From the NCBI RefSeq assembly GCF_009905375.1, contig NC_133648.1, positions 304,932,565 through 304,996,564 on the forward strand: a stretch of 64,000 nucleotides of DNA. Reading direction: 5' to 3'. The position numbers and the translations under genes were made by a program. Positions 12,374 through 21,766 of this stretch are shown piece by piece (within the stretch, counting starts at the first letter, position 1; each line of letters opens with the position of its first letter). Origin of the DNA: Apium graveolens. Lineage: Eukaryota; Streptophyta; Magnoliopsida; Apiales; Apiaceae. The notes under the pieces are model-generated. The model searched no databases, was not told the origin of the DNA, and saw only the letters and a list, made by a program, of their open reading frames with translations.

Positions 12374-12746
12374 CTACTCGGACTTCTTCTGCCTCTTTGT
12401 TGCTTGCTCCGCCTTCAACGCCCTGCGATGGTAAATCCTACACATTGTGCCTGCAAGAGAAATGATATTCTCTTGTAGCTCAAGAGCTTCTTGACGAGCA
12501 TGTTCCGCCAGTTCAGCACGGAGTTCTTCTTTTTAGAAGAACTTCTGCGGTAAAGAAATATAGTTCCAACTGATCATCCCAAGAAAGATGATCATAGACT
12601 GAAATTGGAACTTCAGTTGGGTGGTGGACTTCACCACCATTACGAACCTTAAGTCCGTAGGGATCAAAGTACATCTTTTCATCACTAGGACTAAAGATCG
12701 GTAGATAGGATCCACCGATGCGTGTGAAAAACTGGGGTCGAACCAT
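12374..12746 (-). pseudogene. Copia-1 extra small cistron, unrecognised protein, one frameshift
   Basis: A reading frame of about 124 codons beginning MVRPQFFTRIGGSYLPIFS and ending in a Lys/Arg-rich helix (RALKAEQATKRQKKSE). It is interrupted by one frameshift in a T-rich tract near 12530-12536, so only the first 77 codons are open. It lies between pol and the decayed extra ORF, directly behind an apparent promoter. The ATG has a good plant context (AAAAAATGG). The C-terminal half is predicted to be a charged, Glu/Ala/Arg-rich coiled coil. I do not recognise the family. Copia-2 and Copia-3 have a different N-terminal domain at this position, so this cistron seems specific to Copia-1. Confidence 0.55.
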
Positions 12747-12843
12747 TTTTTATGAGTGAGGATGAAGTTTTGGACAAAAATTTGAGAAGATGATGAGTTG
12801 TGTATGGAAAAAGAAAGTGAGAAGTTTTGAGAGTGGATGGTTG

Positions 12844-12851
12844 TATTTATA
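12844..12851 (-). promoter_or_regulatory. TATA box of putative internal promoter, Copia-1
   Basis: Minus-strand GGCTATAAATACAACC, followed by a pyrimidine-rich leader of about 100 nt leading to the ATG at 12746. It lies inside the element, between pol and the extra cistron. TATA position, leader composition and start context are those of a plant RNA polymerase II promoter. Comparable signals precede the extra ORFs of Copia-2 and Copia-3. Confidence 0.6.
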
Positions 12852-13422
12852 GCCGAGAGGGTTAGAAACTAAAGGGACTCTTTGATTAACCATGTAATAA
12901 TTAACCATATTGCAAATACAAAATTATGCGTATCTAGGTAAACAAAAAGTAATCTCTCTCTTCAAATTCCTATTCCCAATGTAAATACTCAAGTATTACA
13001 AGATACTTGCATCAGTAGCTAACCCATTTAAGCAATTTAAAGATATTCCACTATCTCACTGTATAATTAAAAATACTGCTTAACAATTTATTTCGAACAA
13101 GTTCAAAATAATCAATGAAGTATAATAATCAATCAAGTTTTGATCATTATCAGTATTTTAATTACGAATATCAGGACTTATAAGTCAAAACTGGGTTGAC
13201 CAATATCAGAATTTATCAACTACTGACAAAACCTATTAGTCAAAACAAGTTTAACTAATAATAGAGCATTTAAGCATGATCAGTAGTTCAACATGCAGTT
13301 TTCACATAAAATCATTTAGCACAATTTGCATGTTATCATGGCATCATCATTTAGCACAAGAATCAGTATCTAACAAACACTGACAAATAATAAGATAGCA
13401 TGCTTTAATAATATCAGCAGAC

Positions 13423-16239
13423 TTAATTATTAGAGTTTGAGAATTGTCCTATAATCATTCCCAATTCATTCACCAATCTTGTGAATGTAGGTTCACAGAG
13501 AGGCTTGGTGAATATATCTGCTACTTGCTGATCTGTTAGAACAAAGACCAATTCCACTGTACCTGCTTCAACATGTTCCCTTATAAAATGGTACCTGATA
13601 CTGATGTGCTTAGACATTGAATGCTGCACTGGATTTCCTGTCATTGCAATAATACTTTGATGATCACAATATATAGAAATAGAAGAATAGTCTAACCCAT
13701 AATCAGTCTAACCCATAATCCAGTAATTGATTCTTCATCCATAGAATCTGAGCACAACAGCTTCCTGCAGCAATGTATTCTGCTTCTGTAGTTGATATGG
13801 AAATTGACTTTTGTTTCTTGCTGTACCAAAAAACCAATCTGTTACCAAGGAATTGGCAGCTTCCAGAAGTGTTTTTCCTGTCTATTTTGCATCCTACAAA
13901 ATCAGCATCTGAATATCCAATTAGCTTAAATTCTGAATCTCTATGATACCATAAACCCAGATTCATGGTGCCTTTGAGATACTTAAAAATTCTCTTCACA
14001 GCTAATAGATGAGGTTCTCTAGGATCAACTTGGAACCTTGCACAAATACAGGTAGCATACATGATATCAGGTCTACTAGTAGTCAGATATATGAGTGAGC
14101 CAATCATACCTCTATAGTTAGTTATATCTACTGAAGAACCAGTATTTAAATCTAACTTGGTTACAGTGGCTATGAGAGTTGATGTAGTTGAGCAGTCTTG
14201 CATTCGAAATCTTTTGAGTAGATTTTTGGTGTATTTGGATTGATTTATGAAGATTCCTTCATTAGTTTGTTTAACTTGTAACCCCAGAAAATAAATCAGT
14301 TCTCCCATGATACTCATTTGATACCTGAACTGCATTAGCTTTGCAAATCTCTCACAAATTTATCATTAGTAGATCCTAAAATGATATCATCAACATATAT
14401 CTGTACTAATAACAAGTCCTTATCATGGTATTTATAAAAGAGAGTTTTATCAATTATACCTCCTATGAAACCACTCTCTAGCAGAAATAGAGCAACTGTT
14501 TCATACCAGGACCTTGGAGCTTGCTTCAGTCCATAGAGTGCTTTATCCAGTAAGTAGACATGATCTGGATACCTTGGATCCATGAACCCTGGAGGTTGTT
14601 CAACATAAACTTCCTCTTCAAGGTCTCTATTTAATAATGCACTCTTCACATCCATTTGGAACACCTTAAACCTCTTGTGAGCAGCATAGGCAAGAAAGAT
14701 TTTGATTGCCTCAAGCCTTGCAACTGGAGCAAATGTCTCATCATAGTCAATGCTTCTTGTTGTGAGTAACCCTTTGCAACCAGTCTTTCTTTACTCATTG
14801 TAACAATTCCCTCACTGTCAGTTTTGTTTCTAAACACCCACTTTATGCCAACTACAGATCTGTTCTTTGGTCTTGGAACAAGAGTCCAGACTTTGTTCCT
14901 TTCAAATTCATTGAGTTCTTCTTACATTGTTGTGACCCAGTCAGCATCTTGCAGAGCTTCTTCAACCTTCTTAGGATCAGTTTGAGATAGAAAATAATGG
15001 TAGAGACATTCATTCTGAGTGGCTTTCATCGTTCTTACACCACTGTCAGGATTTCCAATGATTAAGTCAGGTGTGTGTGACTTAGACCATTTTATTGCAG
15101 ATGGAAGTTGACTCCTTGAAAATGAACCTCCCCTTGAACCATTTACTCTTTGTTATTTCTTTGATTAGTACCACTATTATTTCCTGATGCTCCTCCTGAA
15201 TCAGTGTTCCCATTGTTATCAGTATTTTACTCATCAGGATTTAAGAAAGATGAGTCTGATGATCTTTCTACTGATATCTCTTGAGATGAATCACTTGTAG
15301 TAGTCTCTGGATTTGAGTCATGTTTCTCTCCCTCAACATATGCTTTAGTGTTAGAAGTATTTCCACTATTTTGTGGAACCTCAGAGCTTTGAGTGATATC
15401 AGAACTTACTGTATCAGAGTCAGGATTTAAAAGTTCAGTATAGGGTACATCATTTTCAAATCTCAATTTGTCATGGTCATCTACATCTTCTAGACCTGTT
15501 ATTTTCTTGTCATCAAAAAATACATGTATAGATTCCACGACTGTTCTTGTTCTCAGATTGTCATCAATAATTACGAGTGCATACCTCTTATTGGAAATTG
15601 ACATAACATTCACTGGACCAAAGATATCAACATGAAGTAGATGATATGGTTCAAAAATTGAGGATTCAGTTTTACTCTTAAAAGAAGTTTTCCTTTGCTT
15701 GGCTTTCTGGCATGAGTCACATAAGCCATAAGGAGTAAAAACTGCATTGGGCAATCCTCTAACAAGATCTTTCCTCACTAGTTCATTGATATTGTTGAAG
15801 TTGAGGTGAGAAGTCTTTTATGCAAGTTCCATCTATCTTCCACAGATGCTCTACTCAGTAGACAAATTTTTAAATTATCAACACTTGTGGAGACCCTGAC
15901 TTCATATAAACTACCATGTCTTACACCAGTCAATGCAATCTTGCCATCAGACTTACTGACAATTTCACAATGCTCCTCATAGAAGTTGACATGGTAACCT
16001 CTGTCACATATTTGACTCACACTAATCAGATTATGCTTGAGTCCTGCAACTAGAGCTACATTTTCAATGATGACATTTCCAACTTTGATTTTGCTATATC
16101 CCAAGATTTTTTCTAAGTTTCAATCTCCATATGAAACACTTGGGCCAACCTTCTCCTCAAATTCTCATAGCAGGGATTTATAACCAGTCATATGTCCTGA
16201 GCATCCACTGTCCAAGACTAGAGCATTCCTCCTGTCACC
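13423..16239 (-). pseudogene. Copia-1 pol (protease, integrase, RT, RNase H), broken
   Basis: Remnant polyprotein gene. The protease active-site region LDSGCSGH lies near 16210; a GAG-pre-integrase segment (ending NLHKRLL) is at 15778-16104; an integrase zinc-binding and first-Asp segment (CDSCQKAK, LLHVDIFGPV) is at 15580-15740. The integrase frame then jumps from VIIDD straight into a segment (NLRTRTVVESIHV) that in Copia-3 lies about 200 residues later, so most of the catalytic core, including the second Asp and the Glu, is deleted in frame. RT follows with QMDVKSA and YVDDIILGS (14335-14664), then RNase H (GYSDADF, TTEAEY; 13703-14335). A 16-bp tandem duplication near 13690-13720 shifts the frame before the last piece (13423-13644, IFTKPLCEPTF). 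Confidence 0.88.
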
Positions 16240-16279
16240 CTGCAATCAGTAATTTGAATCAATTAGTGTTTCTAAGGAC
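16240..16279 (-). other. 40-nt GT...AG spacer between Copia-1 gag and pol
   Basis: On the minus strand gag reads ...VW and then enters a 40-nt block beginning GTCC and ending TTGCAG, which contains the gag stop (TGA). Omitting exactly this block would continue gag into pol in frame. Copia-3 has the same arrangement (38 nt). It is shorter than usual plant introns, so splicing is only one possibility. Confidence 0.5.
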
Positions 16280-18567
16280 CCAGACTTGTTTGGATCCTTT
16301 GGCCTTTTTAAGTTTGTTAACGTATGCAGCAAAAGACTTTTTATCAGAGTTTATTTTAACATCCTTACTATCAGTATTTATACATGCAGAAACAAATTTT
16401 GCTTTAATTAAAGAGGGTTTCTGTTTATAATAATCATAATACAAACTGTGATACTCTTTACATGTATAAATAAAATGCCAAACACTTTCACAATGAAAAT
16501 AAGTATTCTGGGTTTATATCTAACTGTTTTAATCCTAAACTCTGATTTGGAAGAAACAATATTTATCTTTTTATTCTTCTTGCAAGAGTTAGAAAGATGA
16601 TTAGATCTACCATAATTTGAACATGTCTTTCTAGGTACATTAGGTGGGGTTACATAATTTCCATTCTTAATAACACCTACCTTGCCATTCATATTTTTCC
16701 TAGACCTTTTCCTCTTGTCTTTCATGTGTAGATCCTTCAGCTTTTGCTTAAGCTGTTTTTGAGTCATTGAACCAATATTTACTGAATTTGTGTGAACTTG
16801 TTCACTCTTATCAGTAATTAAGTTTGATCTAATTTCCAAGGCTGTACCTTTCTCATGGATTGACTTAACAGTATTAGCACCAGGATTAAACTTAATGGTC
16901 TTTATTTGAACCTTGTTCAGTTTGACCTTGCTATCAGTTTTAATTGGTTTCGTTATCTAAGTTTCTTTTCCACTTTTCTTTTCAGAATTAGATATAGCTG
17001 AATATCCTAATCCTGATCCCCAACAACCATTCTCTAGAATTTCCTAAGTTAATTTTCCTGAGTTAGTCCAAAGTTTAATGACTTCTCTTTCTTTTTCTAG
17101 CTCCTTCTTTAGATAAGCATATTTTTCTAACAATTATTTCTTAACATAACCAACATTATCTCTTTCTTTTTGAATTTCTAACTTGGAAATCAACTCAATT
17201 TCTAGGTGATCATTCCTTTTCTTTAACACAGATTTTTCACTCTTGATATTATTATTCTCTAAGGTTTGATCCCTAAAACTAACATGCAGAGACTTAAGAA
17301 ATAATCTTAATTCATAGATATCATCAGTATCAAAAGCAAGAGTAGTCTTAGATACCTTTAATTCAGTATTATCATCCTCGGCATTAGCTTTTTCCATGAG
17401 AGCATAATTGACTCCATCATCTGAATATGATGAATCATCCCAGTTTCTCTTCCTTGAGATCAAGGCTTATTTCTTCTCAGCTCTGGGTTTTCTGCAGCCA
17501 GCTGCAAAGTGTCCAATTCCATCACAGTTGTAACATCTCTCTTTTGACTTGTCAAGTTTTCCAGATCTAGATTCATTCCCATTAGTATTTCTCCTGTTGT
17601 TCCTCTTATCAGAGTTTGAGGAACTGGAACCTTTTCTGGAAAATCTTCTCCCTTTCTTGAAGTTCTTGTAGACCATCTTCTTGAAGCTTTTAACCAGTAA
17701 AGCAGCATTTTGATCCATATCTTCATTGTTGTTATGATCACTGTCATTATCTGATTCAGTATCATTATTTGAGTCATCATCAGAATTTGATGATTCAGTA
17801 TTTGACTTTGCAATCATGGCTTTTCCTTTGGAGTGGCTTTTCCTCCTAGCTTTCTCCTTTGGCTTTTCTTCAACCTTCAGTGCAACTGGTCTAGATTTAG
17901 ATCCTTTCCTCTTGCTTCTTTGCTCCATCTCTAATTTATGAGTTTTCAGAACTCCATAGATCTCATCTAGAGGTGTGTTGTCATGTTGATAGTTATCCCT
18001 TATTGATGTGACTTTAAAGTCCCACTTTTCAGGGAGAGCAATTAGGAACTTCAGGTTTGAGTCCTCCAAATCATATTCTTTGTTGACAAGGGATAAGTCA
18101 TTCAGCAACTTCTAAAATATGTCATAGATCTCAGTTAAGGACTCATTGTCCCTTGAGTCAAAGTGCTCATATTCTTGAGTAAGTACTGGCTTCTTGTTCT
18201 TCTTGATAGCGGTTGTACGTTGACACTTTACTTCTAAAGCATCCCATATCTCTTTTGTTGTCTTACATCCAACGACTCTATTGGACATAACACTATCAAG
18301 ACTGTTGTGCAAGATGTGTCTGACCTTAGCATCCTTCATGATAGATGAGATATCTTCAGGAGAGTAGTCCTTCCTATCTTTGTCTATCATCTTCTCTAGT
18401 TCTCCTGTAAGCGAAACAACTACCTTCATTGGTCTATGAGGACCATCATAGATCCTGTTCAGATATTCAGGATCTGTGGCTTCCAAGCACATGGACTTCC
18501 TGAATTTCCAGATTGGATATTCATGTATCTTCAGGATAGGCACCTTGATTGCTTCATACCTACTCAT
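16280..18567 (-). pseudogene. Copia-1 gag, broken
   Basis: Long gag of a Sirevirus-like copia element, which would form the particle shell and bind RNA. The N-terminal capsid-like domain (18112-18567, YPIWKFRKSM, KEIWDAL) is followed by LDEIYGVLKTHKLEMEQ near 17960, a Lys/Ser-rich linker, and a zinc knuckle CYNCDGIGHFAAGC near 17495-17540. A second knuckle-like motif (CSNYGRSNHLSNSC, near 16580-16625) has Tyr in place of its second Cys. Stops at 18112 (TAG), 17467 (TAA) and 17134 lie in one frame; a further frame change occurs near 16400. The start at 18567 follows a leader behind the primer site and has a clear match in Copia-3. Confidence 0.82.
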
Positions 18568-18681
18568 GTTGCTCCTTATATGTGATGTGAGCGGGGGTTG
18601 TGGCTTTTCTGTGTTTCTTCTTCTTTGTCTGACATGGTTGATTGATTTTCAGATCTTAAACTATTTATACGTTAATAGCAA

Positions 18682-18693
18682 GCTTTGATACCA
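18682..18693 (-). promoter_or_regulatory. Copia-1 primer binding site
   Basis: Minus-strand TGGTATCAAAGC directly after the 5' LTR. It differs by one base from the initiator Met-tRNA complement TGGTATCAGAGC found in Copia-3. Confidence 0.8.
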
Positions 18694-18695
18694 AT

Positions 18696-19229
18696 TATTA
18701 GGCCCTTAATCAACTGTAAAGGGGGTGAATACGGTTAATACAATCAAATTGATAAAGCTTCAATAGAATCAATAGTTTTTATATTAACTGATAAAAACTT
18801 ATTACAAATGTACTCTCTCGAAATGATGAACAAATATCCTTGAGAGCTGCTAGGTTATGCGAAAGATATAACAATGTCGCAATGCATATAGCATGAACAT
18901 AATATGTGCTTTATATAGAGCACAGCTACACGATGCATAAGAAATCCTATTCTATCAATAACAAGGAAACCTATACAAGTGCTTCTGAGATAAAGTCCTT
19001 CACCGCCTTGAGTTCCTGTTTCCTTTTCCTTATCAAAGATCAACTGATGTGACAAATACTGATTTCATCATCCGTTGACATCATCATTCGTCGATATCCT
19101 TATCCGTCGATTATCAACATCTACCGATGTCCTTATCCTTCGATATCAACATCCGTCGATGTCATCATCATCCGTTGATGTAAGTTCTGATATGAAGTTT
19201 CTGCTTGATATCATCAATTGCTTCTAACA
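18696..19229 (-). repeat. Copia-1 5' LTR
   Basis: 534 bp, homologous to 8598-9135 throughout. The terminal TG on the plus side is mutated (TATTAGG). The minus-strand TATA box CTATATAAAGC is at 18908-18918, and the CATCCGTCGA-like array at about 19065-19170. Confidence 0.9.
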
Positions 19230-20734
19230 ATTAGGGAATCTCATTTGGTTAGTAGAACCCATGTGTAATATATACAAAAGACAAAGATATTATTAATTAA
19301 TCTATAATAATTTTATTATTTTACTCTTATACTTAGGTGTCTAATAATATGATTTTAGTGTAGGAACATATACATTCACTTGAATGGAACTTATAAATCT
19401 TTACGTGAAAAGCTTATAATACACTTTAAATATGCAAGTAAATGCCGTAAAAAAACGTGTTGTTATTTAGTTAAAAGATCTCAAAGGTATGATTTTATTT
19501 TAAAAATTACATAGCTAAGACTTTATTTAAAAAAATTAGAGCGGTGGGTATCTTGATTTAAAATTTCTAAAACTGCTAAAGTTTTGAAAGAGAAACTAAA
19601 AGGAAATCAATTAAAAATAGAACTATAACAAAACATTGGGAATGTGTAGGGTTAATTGATACATAAATAGAAATAAGATGTTAATTCATATTACCATAAA
19701 TGAATTAAATATGTACAAATACGTACATTCAAGTAGTATATTATGTTAAAAATATACTACCCTTTTGTATGCATTAAGTATTATACAAAACAATCTATAT
19801 CATTAGATTTAAATCAAATCAACGGTGATTAAACAGGGTCTCTAGTTCTGTCACTAAGGAGGGATCTCCTTTGAACCTCCTCCTATATATATATATGAGA
19901 TATATATAGGATCTCCTTTGAAATATATATTTGAGTATAAATCTGAAATATATATATTACAAATTTAAATGTACAAAATTTTCCATTTCGAAAAAAATGA
20001 TAGAATTTATACTCAAAATACTTCATTCATGGTTATGATGTGTTAAAATATTTTGATACATAATTTTATATTATTTTTTTCTAACCGGACTTTATATTAT
20101 AAATAAATTATTCTAAAATTAATATTATATTTGTTAAATTATTATTTTTAAAATTTTTAATGTACTTATTTTACCAAAATGGAAGGTAAAATAAACAATA
20201 TTTATATTCAAAAATTTTAAAAATTGATATCAAAAATTTATATAAAAGCAACAAGGGGCATCAAATTTATAATGAATTTTAAAAATTTTTATTATTTTTT
20301 TTGTAACATAAAAAAAATTAAAAAAAAAAAAGAAAAAAATTCACTGCTTCCGCAATGATTCATTGCGGAAGTATATGCTTCCCCAATGATTCAATGCCGA
20401 AGGAGAGGAAACTTTTTATAATTCGCGCGTCAATGGTTGGGGAAGGGGACCCTAATAGTAAAACAGAATACTAAAAAAGTAAACACTACAGACGCAAATC
20501 AGAATGACTAGAGGGAAAGTCAAATATGTGTGCATATCATATTATTACATATGAAAACCCTCTGTATATCCATTCAAGCATATCTAATTCCATATATATA
20601 AAAACCCTTTATATATCCATTCAAGCATATCTGTAGGGACTTGTTACACCTAGCTAGGATCAAAATAAACCAACAGACAGACGGTTATCTCTGGATCATT
20701 TAGCAAATAGAGTAGCAGGTCTTTAAATAAAATA
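19230..20734. other. Intergenic DNA, AT-rich
   Basis: No credible gene. At about 19855-19925 an AGGATCTCCTTTGAA word is repeated around a run of TA; on the minus strand this reads as a TATATA-rich edge followed by AGGTTCAAAGGAGATCCC, which resembles the end of a non-autonomous plant repeat that I cannot name securely. At 20551-20585 and 20598-20632 a 35-bp block is tandemly duplicated; the second copy contains CATATATATAAAAACCC, a possible TATA region for the small gene downstream. Confidence 0.5.
20347..20402. repeat. Two consecutive near-palindromes, GCAATGA core
   Basis: 20347-20371 is a perfect inverted repeat, CTTCCGCAATGA / TCATTGCGGAAG, with a one-base centre. 20378-20402 is a degenerate copy (CTTCCCCAATGA / TCAATGCCGAAG). 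The same core, GCAATGANTCATTGC, recurs in hairpins at the far right end of the window. Confidence 0.75.
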
Positions 20735-21040
20735 ATGAAATTGATTCGACAATAGAATGATGATGGGACAGTTGCTTCCGTGGTTCAAAGCAGCGAATCT
20801 AAGAGTTTTTCCAAGTGGAAAGTGATGTGGATGAAGCTAATCAAGGAGAAAAATAGGATGTTTCAACATTCACTAGTCCATAACCACCAAGAACATCATC
20901 TACCTTATGACGACTACAATTATTCTGAAAATTTCGATCATGGATCTGTTGCATATTCCGACGAGTCCGATATTCTTTCTCAATCTTTCTCTGTTAGGTT
21001 TGCTAATCCATCAAGGGTTGCCTTTCGACGGATAAAATAA
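20735..21040 (+). pseudogene. Small plant-specific protein gene with stop at codon 7
   Basis: From the ATG at 20735 the frame reads six codons, meets TAG at 20753-20755, then stays open for 95 codons to the TAA at 21038-21040. The product is hydrophilic, has KWKVMWMKLIKEKNRMF near its N-terminus, PYDDYNYSENFDHGS in the middle and SFSVRFANPSRV near its C-terminus. From memory this W..W.K..KEK / NFD.G / SFS.RFA.PSR pattern matches a family of small uncharacterised plant proteins; function unknown. It is not retrotransposon-like. Alternatives: the TAG is a true nonsense mutation; an AG at 20754-20755 serves as splice acceptor for an unseen upstream exon; or translation starts at an internal Met. 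A tandemly duplicated block with a TATA-like word lies about 110-140 bp upstream. Confidence 0.55.
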
Positions 21041-21080
21041 TATACTATTAATTTTACATAATTTTATGTTAATATGGATG

Positions 21081-21750
21081 TGCTATAACCTAATTTCTGC
21101 CGACTAGGTCTTCGTCTCGTAGGTTGACTTCAGCCTGCAAAGAGAAGAATGCGAGGGATGATTCCCCCGATTCACCTCTGGTGTGAGAATAAGTTAATAG
21201 GTTTTGGGTATGAATAATTCAGAATACGAGATGGTGCTGTAATCTGTGTGTGTGTGTGTGTGTTTCTCCCTTTATGTGTATATAACCTGGATGTTAACGT
21301 TCACCTTCCATCGTCTTCGGTCAGCTCCACCAAAAGGGGAAAGTGGACGTTGTGGCTTAAAATACCTCATCGTCGCCTTTACTGAGCCGATCCACCTTCA
21401 GCTTCGTGGTCTTGACACATATCGGTCTATGGATGTTTTAAATCCTCTTCGGCCCAAACAAACAGGGTGGGCCTAATGAGATGGGTTTCCAATATGTCCA
21501 TGGGCTTCGGCCTGGGGAATACATGGCTGAAGCCTAATTCTTCAACCCAATCGAATAATTGCCAGCTGGGCCCAAACTTTCGGGATTCACAATGGTCTTT
21601 GGATGGTATTAAAGTCGCTCAGGGAGGCGCGACTGTCATAATTACGACAGTTGTCTGCCTCAAGATTTCAACTGTCATCCTACCGTTGAATTCCAAACGC
21701 TTCTAATTACTACCGTTGGTTTCAAATCCAACGTTTCACGTACGCCTTTG
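21081..21750 (-). repeat. Gypsy-C 3' LTR region (inner boundary uncertain)
   Basis: The left edge TGCTATAACC...CTGCCGAC reads on the minus strand as ...GGTTATAGCA, a plausible LTR 3' end. The stretch contains a (TG)n microsatellite at about 21245-21264. No second LTR copy exists in the window for comparison, so the other end is not defined; it may extend past the TATA region at 21754. Confidence 0.45.
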
Positions 21751-21753
21751 GGA

Positions 21754-21766
21754 TAATATATATATA
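21754..21766 (+). promoter_or_regulatory. TATA region, possibly bidirectional
   Basis: ATAATATATATATACC followed by a pyrimidine-rich stretch CCTTCCTTCCACTTCC. It is placed to start the antisense gene. Being close to self-complementary, it could also serve LTR transcription on the minus strand. Confidence 0.45.

Larger units (their letters stand above)
8598..19229 (-). mobile_element. Copia-1: Ty1/copia element, Sirevirus-like, complete but decayed
   Basis: A 10.6 kb LTR retrotransposon on the minus strand with 5' LTR 18696-19229, gag, protease, integrase, RT-RNase H, then about 4 kb of extra coding DNA before the 3' LTR 8598-9135. The order integrase before RT is diagnostic of Ty1/copia. 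A Met-tRNA-type primer site, a purine tract and an extra region after pol suggest the SIRE/Maximus group (inference). Flanking pentamers GTTAG (8593-8597) and ATTAG (19230-19234) differ at one base and are probably the target duplication. The two LTRs look roughly nine-tenths identical by eye, so the insertion is not recent. It lies about 70 bp from the LINE 5' end. Confidence 0.9.

Noticed and set aside
17460..17813. 117-codon minus-strand frame in Copia-1 gag
   Set aside because: It is out of frame with the zinc-knuckle-bearing gag frame over the same stretch.
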